Positions 52,401 through 62,959 of a stretch of 64,000 nt of DNA are shown in pieces. A model generated the notes under the pieces. It searched no databases. It saw nothing but the letters and a program-made list of their open reading frames with translations, and had not been told where the DNA came from. Numbering within the stretch: the stretch's first letter is position 1; every line of letters starts with the position of its first letter. Source of the DNA: JACPFV01 sp035526825 (GTDB lineage Bacteria; Pseudomonadota; Gammaproteobacteria; Nevskiales; Nevskiaceae); NCBI GenBank assembly GCA_035526825.1, contig DATLBT010000081.1, positions 1-64,000 of the forward strand, read 5' to 3'. Made by a program: the position numbers and the translations under genes.

Positions 52401-55400
52401 TCGCGCTTTCGTTGAGCGGGATGAACGAGAGGTAGGTTGCGCCGAGTCCCTGTTCCCTGGCTTCTACGGAACCGTGGCCCGCCGCGAGCGGCGCGATCAC
52501 GCTCACGAAATTGAAGTCGGCGTCGTGGCCCTGCAGGTTGCCGTTGGCACGGATCAGGTAACCGACAATAGCGCCGGCGGCGTCGCGCAGCGGCGCGACG
52601 ACCTGGTCGAACATCCCCATGTCGATTCCCGGGAAGCCGTTGGCCGAACCGACGCGGGCGAACCGCACCACGTCGTCCGGCGTGCCGCAGCTTGCGTCGT
52701 TGCCCGGGCTTGCGATGAACAGCGCGCTGTTATCCGGGTTGGAGAAATCCTCGAAGCTGTCCTTGAAAGCGCAGGCGTCGCCGATGCCCGAGACCTGTAC
52801 CGGGCCGCTGCCGCTGTCGAGGTCGACCGCAAAAACCTGGCCGAGCTTGATGTAGGCCACGCGCGCAACGTGGATGCCCGTCGCATCGCCGGTGACGGGA
52901 TTGATGCTGGCCGCGTAAATCGCGCGGTAATTGCCCGGATTGCTCGCGTTGTGCGGCGGCACACCGCTGAAATCCGCCACGAACGGGTTGGCGGCATCGC
53001 GCGGAGCGGCCGGGTCCACGAGCCGCAATTCCTGGTCGGCATTGCGGAACGCGAGGAACGGTCCGCTCGGCGCCGCTGCCGGATTGACCGCGATCGTGAC
53101 CGGGGTCGACGCCGAGTCGGCGCCGCCGGAATCGCTGGCCGTGTAGTCGAAGGTGACGCTACCGATGAACCCGGACGGCGGCGTGAAGCTGAAGCCGCCA
53201 TCGCTGTTCAGGGTGAACGAACAGGTGGTCCCCGCGCACGCGGGCGCGTTGACGAGGTTCGCGATCGCTGGCGTGCCATCCTCGACGTCGGTGTCGTTGG
53301 CGAGCACGCCGCTGGCGGGCACGGTGAGCGTCCCGCCCTGCGTCGTGCTGTAAGAATCGGACACACCCACCGGTGCATCGTTGACGGGAAGGACATCGAC
53401 GGTGACGTTGTACGCGATGCTGTCGATCACGCCGCCGCCGACCGACGAGCCGTCGTCCTGCACCTTGAAGGTGAACGTGTCGAGCATCATTCCCGACATT
53501 TCCGCAGGGGGCTGGTACTTGAAATTGCCCGTCAGGATGTCGCCGGCCGGAATCGAGTCCGAGACAGCGACGCCGGCGCCGTTGTGCAGCAGCACGCCGT
53601 TTGCCGGCAACGAGGTGATGACCACCGCGGCCAGCATGTCGGCGTCGCTGCCGTCGCCGTTGCTGTCAGCCGGGTCGATGAAGTTGAAGTCGGCCACCGC
53701 GAAGGTGTAGTCCGTGCCCTCGTCGGTCTGGATGGTGAACTGCGCCGCCTCCGGCGCATCGCTGACCGGATCGACCGTCAGTGTGAACGTGGTCGTCGCC
53801 GTGAGGCCGCCCGCATCGCTCACGTCGACCGTTACGACCGCAGTGCCGTACTCGTTGGGTGTCGGCGTGAGCGTCACCTGCCGCGTCGTGTCGAGGCCGT
53901 CGCCGTCATCGCTGAAATCGAAGTTTGCCGGCGGGAACAGTGTCGGGTTGTCGGAAGTGGCGTTGAAGGTCAGCGAGGCGGCGGGGGTCTGGTCGTCGCC
54001 AATAACGAACCCGATCGGGCCAGAGGTGTTGTCCTCGAAGAAAGCGCCGCCCGCGAAGCTGGACACCGTCGGCGGATCGTCGACCGTGATGATGCTGATG
54101 CTCACCGTGGCGACGTTCGAATCATCGACGCCGTCGTTGGCCTTGTAGGTAAAGCTGTCGCTGGTCGTCTCGGTGTTGTCGTGAAGGTAGTAGAACGTGC
54201 CGTCGGCGTTCAGCATGAACGAGGCCGCGTTGGCCGGCGGGCTCACCAGCACCGCCGTCAGTGGCGAGCTCTCCACATCGGTGTCGTTCGCCAGCACGTC
54301 GGCAGCACCGGCCACGAGTGTCGACGTGAAGTCGCCTTCGGCGACCGTGATCGCGTCGTCATTGGCAACCGGCAGGTCGTTGACGGCATTGACGGTGAGC
54401 AGGAACTGCGCGGTCGCGGTGCCGCTCTCGCTGTCGGTCACGGTGAGGGTGATGGTGGCGCTGCCGAAGCCGTCGGCGACCGGCGTCGCGGTGACGGTGC
54501 GGTTCGCGCCGCTGCCGCCGAGTACGATGTTGCTCACTGGCACGAGCGCCGGATCGTCCGACGCGGCGCTGACCACCAGCGCGGCGGCGGCCGTCTCGAC
54601 GTCGTCGACGGTGAAAGCCAGCGGGCCGGTGTCGGCATCTTCCGCGATCGACGGGTCGCCGATCGCGCTGATGGTCGGCGCGCTGTTGGCCACCGTGGCC
54701 GGCGTGGCCAGCATCGCCTCGTCGACATGCGGCAACACCGTGTCGCCATACGCCGCCGAGTTGTTGTTGCGGAAACGGCGTATCTGGTCGTCGAGGTTCG
54801 CGGCGTCGAGGTCGCCGTCGCTGCCAAGGTCATTGACGAAGGCGATGACGTCGGCGTGGCCAGGATAGTGGCCGGCCTGGACCGCGATGGAATTGATGAC
54901 CTGCGCGGCCGCGCCGAGCAGCAGGGCGTACTCCAGCGACCCTGTAGTCGGCGCGCTCGGGTCAGCCGGGATTGTCGTGAGCGGATCGAAGCCAAATGCC
55001 GTGGTGGCCTGCGCCCGGACGGCGTCGTAGACGTTGCTGAAATTGGCGCCGTTGGCCTGCGTGAGCGCCTTCTTGTAAAGCGCCATCGAGTACGGGGTGA
55101 TCGCGACCGTAGTCTCGCCGGCCGGGATGACCGCTTCGAGGTGCTCGGTTGAGGTGAACGTGATGCGACGGCGCGTTGGGCCGGTCGCCGGATCCGATTC
55201 GTCGAAGTACGCGCCGCCGCTGGTCCTGACCAGGATGGGCACGCCAGCAGGCAATCCGGTGGCAGTGAAGGCACCGCTGGTGCTCGTCGTCGTGGGAGTG
55301 CCGACGGACGATGCGATGAAGCCCGCCGTATCGAGCGTGTAGAAGTCGACCGTTGCGTTCTGCAGCGGCCCTTTGACCACCGCGCCGGTGACGGCGCCGC

Positions 55401-55500
55401 CTTCGATTTCGATCGGCGCCGGAGCGCCGCCCTGTTCGCAGGCCGCGGTCAGGGCCGCCAGCAGCACGAGCAGCGCGTGCCGGGACACTGCGGGCCTCAC
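49444..55500 (-). CDS. Giant multidomain lipoprotein (2018 residues), predicted cell-surface
   Basis: GTG start overlapping the FecR gene stop (GTGA). The signal peptide ends in lipobox LTAAC with Cys21. Order: N-terminal domain (about 22-255); cadherin/VCBS-like repeats (about 270-815) with signatures such as VNDLPVANDDAIT, VLANDTDVE and FTYKANDG; a region resembling a beta-propeller (about 823-1283); calcium-binding TSP3-type repeats (about 1300-1400, for example DTDGDGLSDGAEV and DADFDGLTNAEE). A right-handed beta-helix follows (about 1465-1850; GGGMFIDDA, VDGGGFASYTGDV, ISGNSA), then a 140-residue end domain with two Cys. No LPXTG, autotransporter barrel or type I secretion C-terminus is seen. 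Adhesion or surface polysaccharide binding is inferred. Convergent with the TetR gene. Confidence 0.88.
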   Translation of the reverse strand: MRPAVSRHALLVLLAALTAACEQGGAPAPIEIEGGAVTGAVVKGPLQNATVDFYTLDTAGFIASSVGTPTTTSTSGAFTATGLPAGVPILVRTSGGAYFDESDPATGPTRRRITFTSTEHLEAVIPAGETTVAITPYSMALYKKALTQANGANFSNVYDAVRAQATTAFGFDPLTTIPADPSAPTTGSLEYALLLGAAAQVINSIAVQAGHYPGHADVIAFVNDLGSDGDLDAANLDDQIRRFRNNNSAAYGDTVLPHVDEAMLATPATVANSAPTISAIGDPSIAEDADTGPLAFTVDDVETAAAALVVSAASDDPALVPVSNIVLGGSGANRTVTATPVADGFGSATITLTVTDSESGTATAQFLLTVNAVNDLPVANDDAITVAEGDFTSTLVAGAADVLANDTDVESSPLTAVLVSPPANAASFMLNADGTFYYLHDNTETTSDSFTYKANDGVDDSNVATVSISIITVDDPPTVSSFAGGAFFEDNTSGPIGFVIGDDQTPAASLTFNATSDNPTLFPPANFDFSDDGDGLDTTRQVTLTPTPNEYGTAVVTVDVSDAGGLTATTTFTLTVDPVSDAPEAAQFTIQTDEGTDYTFAVADFNFIDPADSNGDGSDADMLAAVVITSLPANGVLLHNGAGVAVSDSIPAGDILTGNFKYQPPAEMSGMMLDTFTFKVQDDGSSVGGGVIDSIAYNVTVDVLPVNDAPVGVSDSYSTTQGGTLTVPASGVLANDTDVEDGTPAIANLVNAPACAGTTCSFTLNSDGGFSFTPPSGFIGSVTFDYTASDSGGADSASTPVTIAVNPAAAPSGPFLAFRNADQELRLVDPAAPRDAANPFVADFSGVPPHNASNPGNYRAIYAASINPVTGDATGIHVARVAYIKLGQVFAVDLDSGSGPVQVSGIGDACAFKDSFEDFSNPDNSALFIASPGNDASCGTPDDVVRFARVGSANGFPGIDMGMFDQVVAPLRDAAGAIVGYLIRANGNLQGHDADFNFVSVIAPLAAGHGSVEAREQGLGATYLSFIPLNESAMKLHRYDTAGTLAQGLHVFTASVDCFLCNATYDGTDLYFNDGNVIHSVGHGASSSVPVASLAGAAAPRSDLELTAGKVIFESADGVFSVPKAGGSPVMLHPAVAPGTQVHLVYADPAGTQVFLGLEANSGGMRVTESVASVLDDGTSYVQDDDAYWAGRVRVSTFNFAQTQNLPSTQLVRARHDGGDPSTDTLDLIDAGDASLTRSLGTLFPVPRFSGVRADGIGRYLPIEAIQPGDGTHDVHLGDTLVGSITPVSALTGEENWVMFEDVGDNAFGADADFDGLTNAEEIAAGTDPSKPDTDGDSLLDGEEVNTYGTDPTLADTDGDGLSDGAEVGGTATNPLAYDSEGDGAPDGVEIEYGTDPLTANTVYFIDQSSFCSVTCDGSSWGTAFTTHGPIASLIGAGGSSPANPVFVLYAPGTYGTLSLDNFAHTYVIGSLGDGAPRPAYPPTTTFTGGFTARPLTIARAFEVRFANLNLVDGMADPGGGMFIDDALGISGAVQLREMVISGNSAVDGGGFASYTGDVVIKDSNISGNSAISDGASTPRGGGLVFVGNSILLQDTKVKDNVADGLTAFGAQGGGIAIASASATLIDVFVEGNSATGAGVNIFGGGIFCGGCTLQVQRGLVRENLSDGQGGGLIAGVGSDAVVTATTFASNTSTNGPGGGANFVDNASTLIEDSRFLSNRSNGPGAGLHIHAGGSTTVQNNLVVGNVSTDPDADGAGMEIEHNVPALMLVNSNTVAYNQARGNATDGQGAGVSIGPSTSNYELRNNIIAFNDNANAGGAEDNLFVDSVAGISTAGNNVRGSNFSGNFQAGGDDPLFVKGFYLDPGVSSSIDAGDTLASSIFDPEYTTHPDASTDGGAIDIGYHHRAPAKVAAGFLGPPSQICGAGFPAVFKFFPGFDGFTTSDAGHFVRVAVASGTLTLDSLTGLEPLGPNTRVARDHGNGMYSVIFTGGSTAPFTLDVYIDDNPVPHQLNGGFGCAS

Positions 55501-57050
55501 GGCGCACCGCCGGCGAACGCCGCGGCGCCGTTGACGGTGGTACCGCCGCTGGCGAGGCTGTAGGAAAGACCCGCGCCACCATCGGTGAAGAAGCCGGTGA
55601 AGCTGCCGCTGCCCGTCCCGATTGGCGCGCCGACCGCGTCATTGATGTTCACGGTGTAGCCGCCCGCGAATACGGGAGCGCCCGACACGATGCTGCCTGA
55701 GCCGATGGCCTGCCACACCGTATTGTTGATCCCGAGGTCCAGCGTACTGGTGACCGTCTGCTGGGCGAAGTCGGCGCTCAACGTCGCGTTGCCGAGGAAG
55801 CCGGTATTGCCGGAATTGTCGGTCGGGTCGGTATTGCCCACCAGTCGGTAACTTGCACTGCCGGAGGTCGGCAGGACCGGTGCATCGGGCGTCAGCGCGT
55901 AGATCCAGTGCAGGCTCTGGGTCGTGAGCAATACCGACGAACCGCCGACATTGATGTCGCCGCCGTGCCAGCGGCCCCAGCGGATGCCGGTGTCGAAATC
56001 GGAATTCCCGTCGAAATTCTGTGCCGTGCCGATGCTGTAGAAAGCGATGCCCTGTGTGTCGCCGGCGAGGAAGCCAATCAGCCCGCCTTGCTCGTCCAGA
56101 TATGCGCCGTTGGTGGTGGCGCCGGCGTAATCGGCAGCGCCCTGGAACGGGCCAATCGAAAACGCAACGGCGGCGGGCTCGCCCGGCAGCAGCTCGTAGG
56201 TGCCTTCAGGCTGCCCCATGCCGGTGCCGAGCGCGGTGTCGGTGCCAGAGGTTTCGGCCGGCGCGTTTTCGTCGGCCGGCGCCTCGGCACCCTCGGTGGC
56301 GGCATCCGCGCCTTCGCCCTCGGCCTCGCCTTCGCCTTCCCCTTCCTCGTCGCCCGCGCCATCAAGGCTCTGCTCGAGCACCTCGGGCGGGCTGGTTTCC
56401 TGCGTGGGCGGCGTGCCTGTGTCCTTCACGTAGGCATATTCGTTGTCATTGAGCGGCAGCTGACCTTGGTCGTTGGTGATGATGACCTTGCCGTTCGAGA
56501 CGCCGACGTAAAGTCCATCGGCAATGCCCTTGCAGTTGCCGCTGCAGTACGCCGCGGTGTAGTCGGTGCCGCGGATGCCGATGGTCGCCGCGGGCGTAAT
56601 CACGCGATAGTCGTCTCCGATGGCCTTGCCGATCAGCCCGGTCACGGTGCGGAACGCGCCGCGCGCGAGGCGGAACACGCTGCGCGCGGTGTCGTTGCTG
56701 GCGACCGCCGCCGGCGCCGGCGCCGGGCTGCGGGCGAGCGACGGGACGGCAGGGGCGCGCGTCACCGGCAACTGGAAGTCCTCGACGGTCATCACCGTGC
56801 CTGACTTCAGCGCCATCAACGAACCGTCCCTCATGCGCAGCTGCGTCACCCCGGTCGGCCCCGTGCTGATGGTGTCGCCCACCTCGACCGCGCTGCCTCG
56901 CTGCGCCGGCAGCATCTGGCCGTCGCGCTGGATTTCCACGCGCCCGAGCGTGAACAGCACGTTGCCCGCGGCAGCGTGCGCCAGGCTTGGGGCGAGCAAC
57001 AACGCGCCCAGTGCCAGCGAAAGCAGAGAGATGGACGTGCGCTTGCTCAC
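55497..57050 (-). CDS. FecR-domain exported protein with acidic linker
   Basis: GTG at 57050, five bases after AGGAGTTCAA-type ribosome-binding sequence, gives 517 residues; a longer frame overlaps the upstream gene. A cleavable signal peptide (LLSLALGALLLAPSLAHA) is followed by a FecR domain (about 30-160) with RGSAVEVGDTISTG, MRDGSLMALKSGT, VTGLIGK and TPAATIGIRGTDYTAAYC. A Glu/Gly-rich low-complexity linker (about 225-270) leads to a beta-rich C-terminal half of unknown fold with NTDPTDNSGNTGFLGN and a Gly/Ser-rich end. It overlaps both neighbours by four bases. Unlike classic FecR there is no membrane anchor or sigma factor next to it. Confidence 0.85.
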   Translation of the reverse strand: MSKRTSISLLSLALGALLLAPSLAHAAAGNVLFTLGRVEIQRDGQMLPAQRGSAVEVGDTISTGPTGVTQLRMRDGSLMALKSGTVMTVEDFQLPVTRAPAVPSLARSPAPAPAAVASNDTARSVFRLARGAFRTVTGLIGKAIGDDYRVITPAATIGIRGTDYTAAYCSGNCKGIADGLYVGVSNGKVIITNDQGQLPLNDNEYAYVKDTGTPPTQETSPPEVLEQSLDGAGDEEGEGEGEAEGEGADAATEGAEAPADENAPAETSGTDTALGTGMGQPEGTYELLPGEPAAVAFSIGPFQGAADYAGATTNGAYLDEQGGLIGFLAGDTQGIAFYSIGTAQNFDGNSDFDTGIRWGRWHGGDINVGGSSVLLTTQSLHWIYALTPDAPVLPTSGSASYRLVGNTDPTDNSGNTGFLGNATLSADFAQQTVTSTLDLGINNTVWQAIGSGSIVSGAPVFAGGYTVNINDAVGAPIGTGSGSFTGFFTDGGAGLSYSLASGGTTVNGAAAFAGGAP

Positions 57051-58924
57051 TTGAACTCCTTGCGCAGGGACAGCCCCGCATCGATGCGTTCGTAGGCGTA
57101 TAACGCGACCGTCGACTCGTTGGTGATGACGCCCGCATGCGCGCCCAGCGTCAGGCCCATGGCCGGCGCCAACTGCCAGTCGTACTGCAAGGTCGCGCTC
57201 GACTGCCGGTCCTCGCGGACCTGGCCGAAGAAGCTGGCTTCGTAATCGGACTGGAGGCGCGCCGTGGTCGCGGTCAAGGTGTGTCCCGCGAGCAGCCGGG
57301 CGACGACGGCGACGCGGAAGCCCAGCAGGTCGCGGCCGAATGGCGAGCCGGTTTCGGTCGCCTCCTCGTTCCCGACGGTCGCCGCGGCGCTGACCAGCAA
57401 TCCGCCTAGACCCGCTTGGCCGCTCACGCCGAACAGCGTGGTGTCCACATCCTGCACTTCGAGCGCGTCTGTGTAACGCGTCTGCGCAAAGCGCAGGTTC
57501 AGCGCAACCTGGCCCGCGCCGAAGGTGTACGCGCCGAGGCCGTCGACGCCCAGGGACTGGTGATTCTCCTCGCCGTCGAGCATCACGTAGCTGCCACCCG
57601 GCAGCAGTGAGACGAGCCAAGGGCCCGGGCGCCACTCGGCCCCGCCGGAGAGGCGCAGTGCCTGCGAGTCGACGAAGCTCGCATCCGGGTTGGCGCGGTA
57701 CGAAACGACTCCGCTGCCCACCGCGCGAAATGAAGGCGCCAATGGCCGCGACAGGGCGCCTCCCGCCCCGAGTGCGTAATAAGGCGACTCGGTCGACTGG
57801 TTGCGGTTGTCGAGGGTGAAGCCGATGAAGTTGCGGATTTCGGGTGCGCCGTTGGCGTTGCTGTCATAGCCCGCAGCGAGTTCGACGAAAACGCCCCGTT
57901 GTGGCTCATAGCCGGCCGCGTTGCGATCGATCGCCGAGAGGTACTCGCCGATCGCGCGCTTGGCGTCGGGCGGCGGGTTGTCAGCGGAGAGCTTTTTGAA
58001 CTCGCGCCGGGCGGATTCGTTGTCGCCGAGCGCGTAGTACGCACGGGCCAGTTCCATGCGCGCGCCGGCAAAGTCCGGCCGCGTTGCCACCGTACGTTGC
58101 AGCACGAACACCGCCTCGCTGAAGCGGCCGGTATCGAGCGCGGCGACGCCGAGCGGGTAATCGAAGTCGGCGTCGCCGGCATAGCGCGACTCCAGTGGCG
58201 CCAGCAACTGGTAACGCTCCTCGGCGGCGGTCCTCTCGATCAGTTGCGCCTGCTCGGGGCTGCCTGCAAACGCGGTATTCAGCTTCGCCAACGCGGCGCC
58301 AACGTCGAACTCCAGTGGCGCCGAGCGCCGGTCACCCGGATTGCGCACCACCACGCGCCAGCGCGCGGGCGCCGTTGGGAACGTTGCCGCGTATTCGATG
58401 CGCCCTGCCCTGACCGACTGCGGCTGGGCCGGCGGCAACGGCGTGCCGTCGGCCGCGTGCTGGAACTCGAGCGTCGCGCCGGGTGCGAAATCACTGCCGG
58501 TCAACACGAGCCATTGGTGCGGCTCGCCGTCCGAGATCGGTTGCAGCTCAGCGGCGGCGAGCACCGGGTCTCGCACAGCGATCGCGGGGGCCTTGCCGGT
58601 GAGGCGCGCGTAGGCGTCTGCGGCGGGCACCGCTTTGGCGGTGGCGGCGTCCGGGATTTTCAAGGTGGCGCCGGTCTGCATGCGGCCAGGCGCACCGGAA
58701 AACGCGGCAGGATTGGCCTGGTAGATCGCCCAGGCGACTTGCGCGGTTTTGGCCCCGACTTCCGGCGCGAGTTTCTTCGCCACCGACCAGAGCGTCTCGT
58801 CTTTCGTTACGGGGCCGTAGCTTTCAGGAGCGGCGAAAGCCGCTGCACTGCACCAGACACCGACGGCCGCGGCGACGAAACGCCACCGGCGCCGCGCGGC
58901 GCCCACCTGCTTGCGATCCCCCAC
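57047..58924 (-). CDS. LysM/FimV-like, TPR and beta-barrel outer-membrane protein (Slam-like)
   Basis: About 625 residues from GTG at 58924; TTG at 58960 and GTG at 58906 are alternatives. A signal peptide (FVAAAVGVWCSAAAFA) precedes a FimV-type N-terminal LysM segment (SYGPVTKDETLWSVAKKLAP), then a beta domain to about residue 210. TPR-like helices (about 240-345; GRFSEAVFVLQRTV, ARAYYALGDNESARREF) follow. The C-terminal 290 residues alternate in beta-strand style, opening FVELAAGYDSNANGAPEI, a feature of DUF560 surface-lipoprotein assembly modulators, and end with AYERIDAGLSLRKEFK. Export of the co-encoded giant lipoprotein is inferred from family and context. Confidence 0.72.
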   Translation of the reverse strand: MGDRKQVGAARRRWRFVAAAVGVWCSAAAFAAPESYGPVTKDETLWSVAKKLAPEVGAKTAQVAWAIYQANPAAFSGAPGRMQTGATLKIPDAATAKAVPAADAYARLTGKAPAIAVRDPVLAAAELQPISDGEPHQWLVLTGSDFAPGATLEFQHAADGTPLPPAQPQSVRAGRIEYAATFPTAPARWRVVVRNPGDRRSAPLEFDVGAALAKLNTAFAGSPEQAQLIERTAAEERYQLLAPLESRYAGDADFDYPLGVAALDTGRFSEAVFVLQRTVATRPDFAGARMELARAYYALGDNESARREFKKLSADNPPPDAKRAIGEYLSAIDRNAAGYEPQRGVFVELAAGYDSNANGAPEIRNFIGFTLDNRNQSTESPYYALGAGGALSRPLAPSFRAVGSGVVSYRANPDASFVDSQALRLSGGAEWRPGPWLVSLLPGGSYVMLDGEENHQSLGVDGLGAYTFGAGQVALNLRFAQTRYTDALEVQDVDTTLFGVSGQAGLGGLLVSAAATVGNEEATETGSPFGRDLLGFRVAVVARLLAGHTLTATTARLQSDYEASFFGQVREDRQSSATLQYDWQLAPAMGLTLGAHAGVITNESTVALYAYERIDAGLSLRKEFK

Positions 58925-59024
58925 GGAACCCCCGATTTTGCCTCCGGCATCATATGCCAACGCGGGCGGGGCTCGGCTCGTCCTTTAGGCGAGGTCCGTC
59001 CGCAAGCGACGCCTTGGCGCACCG

Positions 59025-59594
59025 CTAATTGGTGCTGGTGCAGAACTCGTAAACCTGCAGTTCCGAGCTGGCAGTCCCGCCGGACTGCGTATACGTGACC
59101 TCGATGGCATCGAATTGCTGAACGGTGCTAATGGCGCGGCGCCCGCGCTGCACGTTGCCACCGCTGACGTTGTTGACGGAGCCGGCATTGCCGGTCTGCT
59201 GCGGAGCGCCGTTGAGGTAAGTGGTGATCGTTTCAGCAGTGTTCAGGGCGTTTCCGGAACTGCGAGCAATCGCGTAGATGACCGCGGCGGGTGTGCCCGC
59301 GGGATAGACGATGCCCTCCTGCGCCGTCGCGCGCAGCGCCAACGTCCCGCCGGCGCCCGCTGGCATGAACAGCGATGCGTACGTGTCGGTGTTGCCGTCG
59401 ATCGCCGCCGGCGCGTTGCTGACGGTACAACCTGCGCAATTCAAGGTCGGCAGGACTTGCGTGCCACCGCCAGTGATGGCTGCGCAATTCAGGCCAGAGC
59501 CTCCGCCGCCGTCTCCTCCCCCGCCCCCACCCCCACACGCGCCGAGGATTCCCAGTGCCGCGATCGCGATGATGCGATGGACTGCATGCTTCAT
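59025..59594 (-). CDS. Small Gly-rich lipoprotein
   Basis: 189 residues from the ATG at 59594. The signal peptide ends LGILGAC with Cys20, followed at once by a run of glycines. The mature part has paired cysteines (LNCAGC, CTVSN) and AIDGNTDTYASLFMP, reminiscent of discoidin/F5-8C carbohydrate-binding folds, and ends LQVYEFCTSTN. It lies 28 bases after fadA and about 100 bases before the barrel-protein gene on the same strand. It may belong to the surface cluster, but no overlap links them. Function unknown. Confidence 0.75.
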   Translation of the reverse strand: MKHAVHRIIAIAALGILGACGGGGGGGDGGGGSGLNCAAITGGGTQVLPTLNCAGCTVSNAPAAIDGNTDTYASLFMPAGAGGTLALRATAQEGIVYPAGTPAAVIYAIARSSGNALNTAETITTYLNGAPQQTGNAGSVNNVSGGNVQRGRRAISTVQQFDAIEVTYTQSGGTASSELQVYEFCTSTN

Positions 59595-59622
59595 GGTGTC
59601 CCCCGTGTTGTTCTTGTTGTCC

Positions 59623-60798
59623 TTAAGCGACGCGCTCCAGCACCGTCGCCACGCCCTGGCCCATGCCGATGCACATCGTGGCCAGTCCAAAACGCGCGTT
59701 CTTCTTTACCAGCGTATGCGCGAGCGTGCCGGTGATGCGGGCGCCCGAGCAGCCGAGCGGATGGCCCAGTGCGATCGCGCCGCCCTTGGTGTTGATGCGG
59801 TCCTGCCGGTCCAGCAGCTTCAGCTGCGTCATGACCGAGATCGCCTGCGCCGCGAACGCCTCATTGAGCTCGAAGTAATCGATGTCCTTGATTTCCAAAC
59901 CCGCGCGCTTCAATGCCTTCTGCGTGGCCGGCACCGGGCCGAGGCCCATGGTGGCAGGATCACAACCCGCGGCAGCCATCGCGCGGACCTTCGCCATCGG
60001 CTTCAGGCCCAGCGCCTTTGCTTTCTCGGCCGACATCACGAGCGTCGCCGAGGCGCCGTCGGAAATCGCCGAGCTGTTGCCGGCGGTCACCGATCCCTTG
60101 GGATTGAATACCGGGCGCAGCGCGCCCAGGCCTTCCATGCTCGCGTCGGCACGCGCGACTTCGTCGAAGTCCATGTACAGCGGCAGCCCGTCGGCGTCAT
60201 GGGCTTCGACTGGCACCAGCTCATCCTTGAACTCGCCATTCTTCTGCGCCGCGATCGCGCGCTGGTGCGACTGCAACGCGAACTCGTCCTGGGCCTTGCG
60301 CGAGATGCCGAACATCATCGCGAGGTTCTCGGCGGTGAGGCCCATCAGGCCGCTCGCCTTCGCCGCAACCAGCGAGATCGCCGGGTTCGGGTCGACGTTG
60401 TAGTCCATCGGCACGTGGCCCATGTGTTCGACGCCGCCGCAGATGTAAGTGTCGCCGAGCCCAGCCTGGATCGAAGCCACGGCGATGTGGATCGCCGTCA
60501 TCGACGAGCCGCACAGGCGGTTGACGGTCTGCCCAGCGACGCCGATCGGCAGGCCGGCCTGCAGCAACGCCATGCGCGCGATGTTGAAGCCCTGCTCCTT
60601 GGTCTGCTGCACGCAGCCCCAGATCACGTCCTCGATCTCGGAGGGCTTCAGCGCCGCGTTGCGCTTGAGCAGCGCCTTGATCAGGTGGGCAGAAAGATCC
60701 TCGGCGCGCACGTTGCGAAAAGCGCCGCCCTTGCTGCGTCCCATCGGGGTGCGCACGGCATCGACAATGACGACATCGTTCCTGGCATCGGTGGTCAT
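59623..60798 (-). CDS. fadA: Acetyl-CoA C-acyltransferase (3-ketoacyl-CoA thiolase)
   Basis: This thiolase performs the last step of fatty-acid beta-oxidation. The 391 residues contain nucleophile Cys in VNRLCGSSMTAIH, the NEAFAAQ motif, GGAIALGHPLGCSGARI with the catalytic His, and C-terminal ATMCIGMGQG. It begins 13 bases after fadB in the usual fadBA order. Confidence 0.96.
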   Translation of the reverse strand: MTTDARNDVVIVDAVRTPMGRSKGGAFRNVRAEDLSAHLIKALLKRNAALKPSEIEDVIWGCVQQTKEQGFNIARMALLQAGLPIGVAGQTVNRLCGSSMTAIHIAVASIQAGLGDTYICGGVEHMGHVPMDYNVDPNPAISLVAAKASGLMGLTAENLAMMFGISRKAQDEFALQSHQRAIAAQKNGEFKDELVPVEAHDADGLPLYMDFDEVARADASMEGLGALRPVFNPKGSVTAGNSSAISDGASATLVMSAEKAKALGLKPMAKVRAMAAAGCDPATMGLGPVPATQKALKRAGLEIKDIDYFELNEAFAAQAISVMTQLKLLDRQDRINTKGGAIALGHPLGCSGARITGTLAHTLVKKNARFGLATMCIGMGQGVATVLERVA

Positions 60799-60811
60799 GG
60801 GTTCGCTCCGC

Positions 60812-62959
<2,148 letters not shown>

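Noticed and set aside
52072..55152. A 1026-codon open frame opposite the giant lipoprotein gene
   Set aside because: Complement of a repetitive GC-rich gene; composition is Arg/Val/Asp-rich with no motif or ribosome-binding site.
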